Shown piece after piece: positions 34,802-42,411 of a DNA stretch of 64,000 bases. The DNA is taken from contig NZ_JACCBB010000001.1 of assembly GCF_013409345.1 (NCBI RefSeq), positions 992,001 through 1,056,000 of the forward strand, in the 5' to 3' direction. The position numbers and the translations under genes are program-made. The DNA comes from Kineococcus aurantiacus. Lineage in GTDB: Bacteria > Actinomycetota > Actinomycetes > Actinomycetales > Kineococcaceae. Below the pieces are notes generated by a model. The model made no database searches. It saw nothing but the letters and a program-made list of their open reading frames with translations, and was not told the origin of the DNA. Positions within the stretch are counted from its first letter, which is position 1, and the number at the start of each line of letters is the position of its first letter.

Positions 34802-35539
34802 ATGAGCTCAGCGGCCCCGACCGGCGCGCCCCGGACCAGCGACACGCCCACGCCGGCCCGGCCGGTCCCCCCGGGGGCGCCCGTCGTCGGCTTCGACCTC
34901 GACATGACGCTCGTGGACTCCAGCGCCGGGATCGCCGCGACGATGCGGGCCGTGCTGGCCGAGGTCGGGGTCGCGGTGACCGCCGACGACGTGTGGCCGT
35001 ACGCGGGGATGCCGCTGGAGTCCATCGTGGCCGGGTTGGTCCCTGGCACCGCCGCCGACGGCGTCGCGGTGCTCACCGCCCGCTACCGCGAGCTGTACCC
35101 CGACCTGGGGGTGCCCTCCGTGCGCGCCTACCCCGCCGCGGCGGCCGCCCTGCGCGCCCCGGCCGCGCTCGGGGGCCGCAGCGTCGTCGTGAGCGCCAAG
35201 CACACGCCCAACGTCCACCGCGTGCTGGCGGTCACGGGCCTGGCCGGGGTCGTGGCCGACGAGGACGTCACGGGGGACCTGTTCGCCGAGGACAAGGGCG
35301 TGCGGCTGCGGGAGGTGGGCGCGACGGCCTACGTCGGCGACCACCCCGGGGACGTGCGGGCCGCGCGGGTCGCCGGGGCCGTCGCGGTCGCCGTGACGAC
35401 CGGCTCCCACGACGCCGCCGCGCTGCGCCGCGCCGGGGCCGACGTCGTTCTCGCCGGCCTGGAGGAGTTCCCCGGCTGGCTCGCCGCGCACGCGGCCGAC
35501 CTGCGCGACGGTGAGCGAGCGGTACCCGTCCCCCGTTAA
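34802..35539 (+). CDS. HAD-superfamily phosphatase, phosphoglycolate phosphatase-like
   Basis: A 245-residue haloacid dehalogenase-like hydrolase. After a Pro/Ala-rich N-terminus, motif I is VVGFDLDMTLVDS with nucleophile Asp. A helical cap follows. Motif II Ser is in SVVVSAKHTPN, the conserved Lys in FAEDKGVRLREV, and motif IV Asp in AYVGDHPGDVRAA. This fits a Gph-type phosphatase; the true substrate is unknown. The TAA stop also forms the start of the -10 of the cold-shock gene. The ATG has TAGGGT 6 bases upstream. Confidence 0.88.
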   Translation: MSSAAPTGAPRTSDTPTPARPVPPGAPVVGFDLDMTLVDSSAGIAATMRAVLAEVGVAVTADDVWPYAGMPLESIVAGLVPGTAADGVAVLTARYRELYPDLGVPSVRAYPAAAAALRAPAALGGRSVVVSAKHTPNVHRVLAVTGLAGVVADEDVTGDLFAEDKGVRLREVGATAYVGDHPGDVRAARVAGAVAVAVTTGSHDAAALRRAGADVVLAGLEEFPGWLAAHAADLRDGERAVPVPR

Positions 35540-35674
35540 CCTTGGTCGACGGCTCACGCCGAGGCGGACCCACGGTCTGCCGGGCGTGGACCTGCGACGA
35601 CATGGAGTACGCACCCCGCCGGTGCGCGCGGCCCGCCCGCAGCGCCCGGCCCCCGCGAACTGGAGAAGGTTCCT
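35537..35674 (+). promoter_or_regulatory. Promoter and long leader of the cold-shock gene
   Basis: TAACCT (35537-35542) overlaps the TAA stop of the HAD gene. It predicts a leader of about 125 bases before the GTG at 35675, far longer than at other genes here. Long structured leaders are typical of cspA-type thermosensing mRNAs. GGAGAAGG (35662-35669) is the ribosome binding site. Confidence 0.5.
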
Positions 35675-36058
35675 GTGCCGACTGGCAAGGTCAAGTGGTT
35701 CGACGCCGACAAGGGTTTCGGCTTCCTCGCCGCCGAGGACGGCGCCGAGGTGTTCGTGCACGCCTCCGCGCTGCCGTCCGGGACGGCGACGCTGACGAAG
35801 GGCACCCGCGTCGACTTCGGCGTGGTGCAGGGCAAGAACGGCAACCAGGCGCTGTCCGTGCGCGTCCTGGAGCCGGTGCACTCGGTGAGCCGCGCCACCC
35901 GCAAGAAGCCCGAGGACATGGTCCCGATCGTCGAGGACCTCATCAAGCTGCTCGACGGCGTCTCCGGGTCCTTCCGGCGCGGGCGCTACCCCGACAAGGC
36001 GGGCGCGGCGAAGATCGCGACCGTGCTGCGGGCCGTCGCCGACGACATCGAGGCGTGA
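35675..36058 (+). CDS. Cold-shock protein with C-terminal extension
   Basis: A 127-residue protein. Residues 1-65 are a cold-shock domain with RNP1 KGFGFL and RNP2 VFVHASAL, which bind single-stranded RNA or DNA. A second helical region (about 75-127, EDMVPIVEDLIKLLDG, then DKAGAAKIATVLRAV) follows, making it roughly twice the length of CspA; this longer form is common in actinobacteria. The GTG follows GGAGAAGG. It is joined by a GTGA overlap to the DUF3027 gene. Confidence 0.93.
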   Translation: MPTGKVKWFDADKGFGFLAAEDGAEVFVHASALPSGTATLTKGTRVDFGVVQGKNGNQALSVRVLEPVHSVSRATRKKPEDMVPIVEDLIKLLDGVSGSFRRGRYPDKAGAAKIATVLRAVADDIEA

Positions 36059-36927
36059 GCGTGGCCCCGAAGGTCCCGGCCGGGACGCCCGGCGCCGAGG
36101 CGGCGCCCGCACCGGCCCCCAAGGTCCGCCGCTCCCGCAAGCCCACCCTCGACGCGGCCGTGGCCGCCGCGGTGGACCTGGCCCGCGAGGCGGCGCAGGA
36201 GGTGGCCGAGCCGGGCACGGTCGGTGAGCACCTCGGGGCGGTCGCCGAGGGCGACCGGCTCGCGAGCCACGTCTTCGAGTGCCTGCTGCCGGGGTACCGG
36301 GGCTGGCGGTGGACGGTCACCGTGGTGCGCGCCTCGCGCGCGCGCAACGTCACGGTCGACGAGGTCTGCCTGCTGCCCGGTGAGGACGCGCTGCAGCCGC
36401 CCGCGTGGCTGCCGTGGGCCGAGCGGCTGTCCCCCGGCGACGTCGGCCCGCAGGACACGTTGCCGCGCAAGGCCGACGACCCGCACCTGGAGCAGGGCTT
36501 CGAGTCCGCCGGCGACGAGGACACCGACGCGGTGGCCCTGTGGGAGCTGGGCCTGGGCCGCGAGCGCGTGCTGTCGGCCGAGGGCCGGGACGCCGCCGCG
36601 ACGCGCTGGTACGAGGGCGACCGCGGCCCCCGCGCCGAGATCGCCGAGCACGCCAAGGCGCCCTGCTCGACGTGCGGCTTCTTCCTGCCGCTGGCCGGGT
36701 CGCTGCGGCAGGTGTTCGGCGTCTGCGCCAACGAGTGGTCCCCCGAGGACGCCCGCGTCGTGAGCGTCGACCACGGCTGCGGGGCGCACAGCGAGACCGA
36801 CGTCGAGGTCGTCGCCGAGCCGCCGTCGGTGCCGCTGATCGACGACCTGTCCCCCGAGGGCCTGGAGCTCTTCGGGCCGGACGAGCCGTCCGACGAGGTC
36901 CCCGCGGCGGCCGGGGCCACCCGCTGA
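36055..36927 (+). CDS. DUF3027 protein
   Basis: A 290-residue protein of the actinobacterial DUF3027 family. A Lys/Arg-rich start is followed by a conserved core (HVFECLLPGYRGWRWTVTVV, WLPWAERLSPGDVGP). A four-Cys zinc-ribbon-like segment (CSTCGFF, GVCANEW, DHGCGAH, about 205-245) and an acidic tail complete it. The GTG lies in a GTGA overlap with the cold-shock gene; GTG 36061 is an alternative start. The function is unknown. Co-translation with a nucleic-acid chaperone and a GHKL ATPase suggests an RNA- or stress-related role. Confidence 0.9.
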   Translation: MSVAPKVPAGTPGAEAAPAPAPKVRRSRKPTLDAAVAAAVDLAREAAQEVAEPGTVGEHLGAVAEGDRLASHVFECLLPGYRGWRWTVTVVRASRARNVTVDEVCLLPGEDALQPPAWLPWAERLSPGDVGPQDTLPRKADDPHLEQGFESAGDEDTDAVALWELGLGRERVLSAEGRDAAATRWYEGDRGPRAEIAEHAKAPCSTCGFFLPLAGSLRQVFGVCANEWSPEDARVVSVDHGCGAHSETDVEVVAEPPSVPLIDDLSPEGLELFGPDEPSDEVPAAAGATR

Positions 36928-36935
36928 GCGAAGCG

Positions 36936-39900
36936 GTGGACGACCCGTTCGGCACCGCGGAGCTGCGCGAGCGGGTCCTGGCGGCCTGGAGCGCCTCGCC
37001 GGCCCGGCTGCGCGAGGACGCCAACGCCGAGGAGGACGCCGCGCTGGGCGCCTACCGCGACCGGCTGGTCGTGGAGCTGGCCCAGAACGCCGCCGACGCC
37101 GCGTCGGCGGCGGGTGTGCGGGGGCGGCTGCTGCTGCGGCTGGTGGAGGACCCCGCGGGGGGTCCGGGCCGGTTGCTGGCCGCCAACACCGGGGCGCCGC
37201 TGTCGGCGGCCGGGGTGGGTGCCCTCGCGACGCTGCGGGCCAGCGCCAAGCGGGACGAGGGCGGGTCCGTGGGCCGGTTCGGGGTGGGGTTCGCCGCCGT
37301 CCTGGCCGTCACCGACGCCCCGGCCCTGCGCTCGGCCACCGGGGCCGTCCGCTTCTCCCGCGACGAGTCCGCCGCCCTGGTCCGCCGCCGCGCCGGCGCG
37401 GCGGCGGTGGCCGAGCTGGAGGCCCGCGACGGGCACGTGGCGGCGCTGCGGCTGCCGCTGCCCGCCCCGGGCGCGGCGGCCGTCCCGGACGGGTACGACA
37501 CGGTCGTCGAGCTGCCCCTGCGCGACGCGGCGGCCCGCGGGCTCGTGGAGCGCCAGCTGGCGGCCCTGACCGGCACGGACGGTGCCGACGGCACGGACGG
37601 CGGGGGCGCGGACGTCCTGCTGCTGGCCCTGCCGGGGCTGGCCGAGGTCGTCGTGGAGGTGCCGGGGGGACCGGCGCGCCGGTGCGCGGACGTGGAGGAC
37701 CGCTGGCGGGTGCTGCGGCGCAGCGGCCGCTTCGACGCCGCCGACCTGGCCGGTCGCGGGGTGGAGGACCGGCGGCGTCCCGGCTGGCACCTGGCGTGGG
37801 CGCTGCCGCGCGGCGGGGCCCGGCCGCCGGGGGTGGTGTGCGCGCCGACGCCGACCGACGAGGACCTGCCGTGGCCGGCGCTGCTGGTCGCGACGTTCCC
37901 GCTGGGGCCGGACCGGCGGCGGCTGGCCCCGGGCCCGGCGACGGAGGTGCTGCTGGACGCGGCCGCCGACGCCTACGGGGACCTGCTGGGCGAGGTCGCC
38001 GCCGAGGGCGGGGACGCCGTGGCGCTGCTGCCGTACGGGGCCGCGGCCGGGCGCGTCGACGCCGAGCTGCGCCGCCGCGTCCTGGACCGGGCGCGGGACG
38101 TGCCGCTGCTGGTCTGCGTCGAGCGGGTCGACGGGGCACCGCTGCCGGTGCGCCCGAGCGCGGCCGTCGCGCTGACCGGCCCGGGGGCCGACGACCGGGT
38201 CCTGCTGGAGGCGCTGGCGCCCGCCCTGGCCGGGCTGGTCGCCGCGCCGCGCGGCACCGACCGGCTGCTCACCGAGCTCGGGGTGACGCGGATGGGGCTG
38301 GCCGAGGTCCTCGACGTGCTGCCGGGGGTCGACGGGGCGCGGGCGCGGGAGCTGTTCGCGGCGCTGGCGCCGCTGGCCGCGGCCGACCCGGTGGCGCGCG
38401 AGGCGATGAGCGGCCTGCCGGTCCCGCTGCTGGACGGCCGGCGCGTGCACGGGGTCCGCGGTGCCGTCCTCGTCGAGGACCCCGACCTGCTGGACGCGGC
38501 GGCGGCGCGGGTGTTCGCGGGGTCCGGGTTGCGGGTGGTCGACCCCGACGTCGCGGTGGGCCCGGCCCGGGACCTGCTGGTGCGCCTGGGTGCGCGCGAG
38601 GGCGGGGCGTGGGCGGTGCTCACGGACCCGGCCGTGCGGGCCGCGGTCGAGGCGTCGCCGGACGCCGAGGACCCCGACGAGGTGGCCGAGGCGGTGCTGG
38701 GCGTGGTCGCCGCGGCGGTGCGCGCCGGGCGGGACGGTGACGACCGCGGCGGGGCCGACGGGGACCTGGTGGCGCGGGTGGCGCGGGAGCTGCCCTGGCT
38801 GGCGGACCTGGCCCTGCCCGACGACCGGGACGAGCTGGCCCCCGCCGGGGCCCTGGTGCTGCCGGGCACGCCGGCCGAGCGGGCCTTCGACGCCGCCGAC
38901 GTCGCCCCCGTGCACCCGGACCTGCTGGCCGACTGGGGGCCGGGGGTCCTGCGGGCGGTGGGGGTGCTGGCGGGCCCGGCGCTGGTGGAGCCGGCCGGTC
39001 TGGACCTGACCGACCCGGCGGCGGGGCTCGACGTGGGCCTGGCCGCGTTCGGCGCGTACGTCGAGGACGTCTGGGGCGACGTGCTCGACCAGGTCCTCGA
39101 CGAGCCGCCGGGGACGACCGTGGTCGCCGGGGCGGTCTCGGTGCGCGACCTGGACCTCGTCGTCCCCGGCGCCTGGCCGGAGGTGGTGGCGGCGCTGGCG
39201 GCCACCCCCGCGGGGCTGGGCGCGCTGACGGAGCCGTGGGTGCTGGGCCCGCACCGCCGGCCCGGTCACCTCGCCTGGTGGCTGCGCCGGCACGGTCCGC
39301 TGCCGGTGGTCTCGCGGGACCCGGCGGGCACGGCCCCGGCCTGGCTGCCGGCGGCCCCGGCCTGGGCGGCGGGGCTGCCCGTCCCGGCCCGCCGCGCGCT
39401 GGGCGTCCTGCCGGACCTGGTGGACGCCGGCGCGCAGGACCTCGCGGGGCTGCTGGAGGCCGGTGCCGGGGCGCTGCCGCAGGCCGGGGACCTGCTCGTG
39501 CTGTGGGCGCTGCTGGGCCGGGCCGCGGCGGGGTCGTCAGCCGGGTCGTCGGCCGGGTCGTGGGCGGGGTCGTGGGCGGTGGTCCCCGAGCGGTTCGCGG
39601 CCCTGGACGCGCACGGCCGGGTCGTCCTGGCCGACGCGGACGACGTCGTCGTGCCCGACTCCCCCGCGTGGGCCCAGCGCACCGACCTGGGGCCGCGCCT
39701 GCTCGTCCCGCACGCCGGGCGCGTGGCCGACCTGCTCGACGTCGACCTGTCCTCCGACCGCGCCGACGCCGTCCTGGAGCACCCTGCGGGGGTGGTGCAC
39801 GAGGTGCCGGCCGCGGCCCGCGCCCTGGCGCCGGACGTGCCCGGGGTGTGGACGCGGGTGGCGTCGCTGACGTGCGACGGGGTGCCCGTGCGGTTCTGGG

Positions 39901-40076
39901 TGCGCGAGGGGCGGGACGGGGCGGTCGGGGAGGTCGTGGCGACGGACCCGGCGGCCGCCGCGGACGGCCTGGCGCAGGCCGCGGGGGCGTGGTGGGCCCG
40001 CACGGCCCTGGCCCGGCTCCTGGCGGGGACGGCGGCGGGCGAGGTCCTGGGCGCGGAGCTGCCCGGCCTGGCCTGA
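36936..40076 (+). CDS. Giant GHKL ATPase, sacsin/Hsp90 N-terminal-like
   Basis: A 1046-residue protein. The N-terminal about 200 residues form a GHKL ATP-binding domain: N-box with Asn51 (VELAQNAADAAS), then NTGAPL and the glycine box GRFGVGFAA (about 113-121). This is the arrangement of Hsp90 and sacsin N-domains. The remaining 800 residues are rich in Ala, Leu, Val and Asp with no recognised domain. A run of four 4-residue repeats (GSSA/GSWA) lies at 866-881. No membrane segments are seen. It starts at a GTG 8 bases after the DUF3027 stop, so it is in the same operon. A chaperone-like or ATP-driven remodelling role is inference. Confidence 0.8.
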   Translation: MDDPFGTAELRERVLAAWSASPARLREDANAEEDAALGAYRDRLVVELAQNAADAASAAGVRGRLLLRLVEDPAGGPGRLLAANTGAPLSAAGVGALATLRASAKRDEGGSVGRFGVGFAAVLAVTDAPALRSATGAVRFSRDESAALVRRRAGAAAVAELEARDGHVAALRLPLPAPGAAAVPDGYDTVVELPLRDAAARGLVERQLAALTGTDGADGTDGGGADVLLLALPGLAEVVVEVPGGPARRCADVEDRWRVLRRSGRFDAADLAGRGVEDRRRPGWHLAWALPRGGARPPGVVCAPTPTDEDLPWPALLVATFPLGPDRRRLAPGPATEVLLDAAADAYGDLLGEVAAEGGDAVALLPYGAAAGRVDAELRRRVLDRARDVPLLVCVERVDGAPLPVRPSAAVALTGPGADDRVLLEALAPALAGLVAAPRGTDRLLTELGVTRMGLAEVLDVLPGVDGARARELFAALAPLAAADPVAREAMSGLPVPLLDGRRVHGVRGAVLVEDPDLLDAAAARVFAGSGLRVVDPDVAVGPARDLLVRLGAREGGAWAVLTDPAVRAAVEASPDAEDPDEVAEAVLGVVAAAVRAGRDGDDRGGADGDLVARVARELPWLADLALPDDRDELAPAGALVLPGTPAERAFDAADVAPVHPDLLADWGPGVLRAVGVLAGPALVEPAGLDLTDPAAGLDVGLAAFGAYVEDVWGDVLDQVLDEPPGTTVVAGAVSVRDLDLVVPGAWPEVVAALAATPAGLGALTEPWVLGPHRRPGHLAWWLRRHGPLPVVSRDPAGTAPAWLPAAPAWAAGLPVPARRALGVLPDLVDAGAQDLAGLLEAGAGALPQAGDLLVLWALLGRAAAGSSAGSSAGSWAGSWAVVPERFAALDAHGRVVLADADDVVVPDSPAWAQRTDLGPRLLVPHAGRVADLLDVDLSSDRADAVLEHPAGVVHEVPAAARALAPDVPGVWTRVASLTCDGVPVRFWVREGRDGAVGEVVATDPAAAADGLAQAAGAWWARTALARLLAGTAAGEVLGAELPGLA
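39531..39578 (+). repeat. Four in-frame 12-bp tandem repeats
   Basis: Four copies of a 12-base unit, GGGTCGT followed by five slightly variable bases, encode GSSA GSSA GSWA GSWA inside the GHKL ATPase. They are a likely site of slippage and length variation between strains. Confidence 0.8.
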
Positions 40077-40080
40077 CCGG

Positions 40081-40320
40081 TCAGCGGGAGCGGCGGCCGC
40101 GCCGGTGCACGTGGGCCAGCCCCACCAGCCCCAGCGCCAGCCCCGCGACGCACGAGCCGAGCCAGCGCCCCTCCCCCGTGCTGCGCACCTCCGGCACGGC
40201 CAGCGCCACGACGAGCAGCACCGCCCAGACGCCCAGCCCCACGAGGACGGCGCGGCGGTCGTCGGTCTTCAGCGGCGGGGGCGGCGGCTTGGCCTTGGAC
40301 GGCGGCAGGAACAGGGGCAC
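40081..40320 (-). CDS. Small membrane protein, DUF2530
   Basis: A 79-residue protein with the DUF2530 pattern PPPPPLKTDDRRAVLVGLGV. Two membrane helices (about 30-47 and 57-74) and a basic tail (HVHRRGRRSR) follow. The GTG at 40320 is chosen for GACACT 6 bases upstream; a GTG five codons earlier is possible. The family is actinobacterial and of unknown function. It ends four bases from the GHKL gene, convergently. Confidence 0.75.
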   Translation of the reverse strand: MPLFLPPSKAKPPPPPLKTDDRRAVLVGLGVWAVLLVVALAVPEVRSTGEGRWLGSCVAGLALGLVGLAHVHRRGRRSR

Positions 40321-40326
40321 CGGGCC

Positions 40327-40359
40327 AGTGTCCACCGCCGGCGGCGCGTCTGCTGGGAT
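40327..40359. promoter_or_regulatory. Divergent leaderless -10 elements (DUF2530 / SDR)
   Basis: Minus strand GACACT (40327-40332) is 6 bases before the GTG at 40320. Plus strand TGGGAT (40354-40359) is 6 bases before the ATG at 40366. Both deviate from TANNNT by one base. Confidence 0.35.
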
Positions 40360-40365
40360 GGCGGC

Positions 40366-41121
40366 ATGTCCACGCAGACGTCCTGCCCGACCCCCCGCCG
40401 GCGCACCGCCCTCGTGACCGGGGCCAGCAGCGGGATCGGCGCGGCCACCGTGCGGGCCCTGGCGGCGGCCGGTTTCGACACCGTCGCGGCCGCGCGCCGC
40501 GTCGAGCGCCTGGAGGCGCTGGCGGCCGAGGTCGGCGGCCGGGCGGTGGCGCTGGACGTGACGGACGCCGCCTCGGTCGCCGCGATGGCCGAGCAGGTCG
40601 GTGACGTGGACGTCGTCGTGCACTCGGCCGGCGGCGCCCTGGGCAGCGACAGGGTCGAGGCCGGTGACCCCGAGGGCTGGAAGGCGATGTACGACACCAA
40701 CGTGGTCGGGGTGCTGCGCGTGCACCAGGCCCTGCTGCCGGGGATGCGCCGCGGCGGGAACGGGCACGTCGTGGTGCTGGGGTCGATCGCGGGGTTCGAG
40801 GTGTACCCCGGCGGCGGCGGGTACACGGCCGTCAAGCACGGCGTGAACGCGTTGTGCCGCACGCTGCGCCTGGAGCTGCTGGGTGAGCCGGTCCGGGTGA
40901 CCGAGATCGCCCCGGGCATGGTGGAGACGGAGTTCTCCCTCGTCCGGCTGGGGTCGCAGGAGGCGGCCGACGAGGTGTACGAGGGGCTGACGCCGCTGAC
41001 CGCGCAGGACGTCGCGGAGGTCATCGCGTTCGCGGTGACCCGGCCCCCGCACGTCGACCTCGACAAGGTGGTCGTGCGGCCGGTCGCGCAGGCGGACGCC
41101 GCGCACGTGCACCGGGCGTAG
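40366..41121 (+). CDS. Short-chain dehydrogenase/reductase (YdfG-like)
   Basis: A 251-residue NAD(P)-dependent SDR. The cofactor motif TGASSGIGAATV is near residue 18, with RR after the second strand (AAARRVERLEAL) suggesting NADP. The active-site Ser is in VLGSIAGFEVYPG and Tyr-Lys in GYTAVKHGVNAL. The C-terminal pattern resembles YdfG-type 3-hydroxy acid dehydrogenases; the substrate is unknown. The TAG stop forms part of a -10 element for the next gene. Confidence 0.88.
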   Translation: MSTQTSCPTPRRRTALVTGASSGIGAATVRALAAAGFDTVAAARRVERLEALAAEVGGRAVALDVTDAASVAAMAEQVGDVDVVVHSAGGALGSDRVEAGDPEGWKAMYDTNVVGVLRVHQALLPGMRRGGNGHVVVLGSIAGFEVYPGGGGYTAVKHGVNALCRTLRLELLGEPVRVTEIAPGMVETEFSLVRLGSQEAADEVYEGLTPLTAQDVAEVIAFAVTRPPHVDLDKVVVRPVAQADAAHVHRA

Positions 41122-41124
41122 GAT
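41119..41124 (+). promoter_or_regulatory. -10 of the aminotransferase gene, overlapping a stop codon
   Basis: TAGGAT begins with the TAG stop of the SDR gene. It predicts a leader of about 98 bases before the GTG at 41230, which has GGGGAGGAAA as ribosome binding site. Confidence 0.4.
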
Positions 41125-41229
41125 CCGGGCAACGCTCCCCACCCCGGCGGCGTCCCCCCGTCCCCGCGCGACGCCACGACCGTCGCGGGCGGCCGGTCCC
41201 ACCGCACGCCGCCACCGGGGAGGAAACCC

Positions 41230-42411
41230 GTGCCACCGCTCCCGCTCAACCCCCGCCTGGCCGGGGTCCGCTCCTCGCCCGTGCGCGACCTGCTGGCGCT
41301 GGTCGACGCCCCCGACGTCATCTCGTTCGCGGGTGGTCTGCCGGCCCCGGAGCTGTTCGACGTGGAGGGGCTGCGGGCGGCCTACGAGCGGGCCCTGACG
41401 GGGCCGGCCGCCCGGCGGAACCTGCAGTACGCCCCCAGCGAGGGCGACGCGGAGCTGCGCGCGCTCGTGGCGGCGCGGCTGACGCGCCGCGGGCTGCCGA
41501 CGGGCCCCGACGACCTGCTCGTCACGACCGGGTCGCAGCAGGCGCTGACGCTGCTCACCACCGCCCTGCTGGGCCCGGGGTCGGTGGTGGCGGTCGAGGA
41601 ACCCAGCTACCTGGCTGCGCTGCAGTCGTTCTCGCTGGCCGGCGCGGAACTGGTCGGGGTCGCCGGCGACGACGACGGCGCGGTCCCCGAGGCCGTGGAG
41701 GAGGTGTTCCGCACCCGCCGGCCGGCGGTGCTGTACCTCGTGCCGAACTTCGCGAACCCCACCGGCCGGACGCTGCGCGCCGACCGCCGGGCCCGCATCG
41801 CCGAGCTGGCCGCCGAGCACGGGGTGTGGGTCGTCGAGGACGACCCGTACGGTGAGCTGCGCTACGCCGGTGAGCACCTGCCGCCGCTGGCGGCGCACCC
41901 CGCGGCGACCGGGAACTGCGTCCACCTCGGCAGCTTCTCCAAGGTCGGCGCTCCCGGGCTGCGGCTGGGCTGGGCGCGGTTGCCGCGCGCCCTGCGCCCG
42001 TCGGTCGTCGTGGCCAAGCAGGCCGCGGACCTGCAGACCTCGACGGTCGACCAGGCCGCCGCGGCGCAGTACCTCGCCGCGACCGACCTCGACGCGCACG
42101 TCGCGACGGTCGTGGCGGCCTACCGCGAGCGCCGGGACGCGATGCTGACGGCGCTGGCGGCCGAGCTGCCGGTGGGCAGCACGTGGTCGCGGCCCGAGGG
42201 CGGGATGTTCACCTGGGTGCGGCTGCCGGGCGGGCCGGACACGGGGGTCCTGCTGAAGGCGGCGCTGGCCGAGGGCGTCGCGTTCGTGCCGGGTGAGTCG
42301 TTCTTCGCGGGCGCGCCGGACCGCTCGACGTTGCGGTTGTCGTTCACGACGCACTCCCCCGCCCGCACCGCCGAGGGGGTGGCCCGGCTGGGCCGGGCGC
42401 TACGGGCGTGA
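41230..42411 (+). CDS. PLP-dependent aminotransferase, class I/II (LysN-like)
   Basis: A 393-residue aminotransferase. It begins SSPVRDLLALVDAPDVISFA, typical of the 2-aminoadipate/aromatic transaminase group. TTGSQQALTLL marks the cofactor phosphate region, Asn is in NFANPTGRT, Asp-x-Tyr in VEDDPYGELRY and the Schiff-base Lys in GSFSKVGAPGLRLGW. There is no N-terminal HTH, so it is not a MocR regulator. The stop overlaps the convergent GGDEF-EAL gene by 12 bases. The amino donor and acceptor are unknown. Confidence 0.9.
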   Translation: MPPLPLNPRLAGVRSSPVRDLLALVDAPDVISFAGGLPAPELFDVEGLRAAYERALTGPAARRNLQYAPSEGDAELRALVAARLTRRGLPTGPDDLLVTTGSQQALTLLTTALLGPGSVVAVEEPSYLAALQSFSLAGAELVGVAGDDDGAVPEAVEEVFRTRRPAVLYLVPNFANPTGRTLRADRRARIAELAAEHGVWVVEDDPYGELRYAGEHLPPLAAHPAATGNCVHLGSFSKVGAPGLRLGWARLPRALRPSVVVAKQAADLQTSTVDQAAAAQYLAATDLDAHVATVVAAYRERRDAMLTALAAELPVGSTWSRPEGGMFTWVRLPGGPDTGVLLKAALAEGVAFVPGESFFAGAPDRSTLRLSFTTHSPARTAEGVARLGRALRA

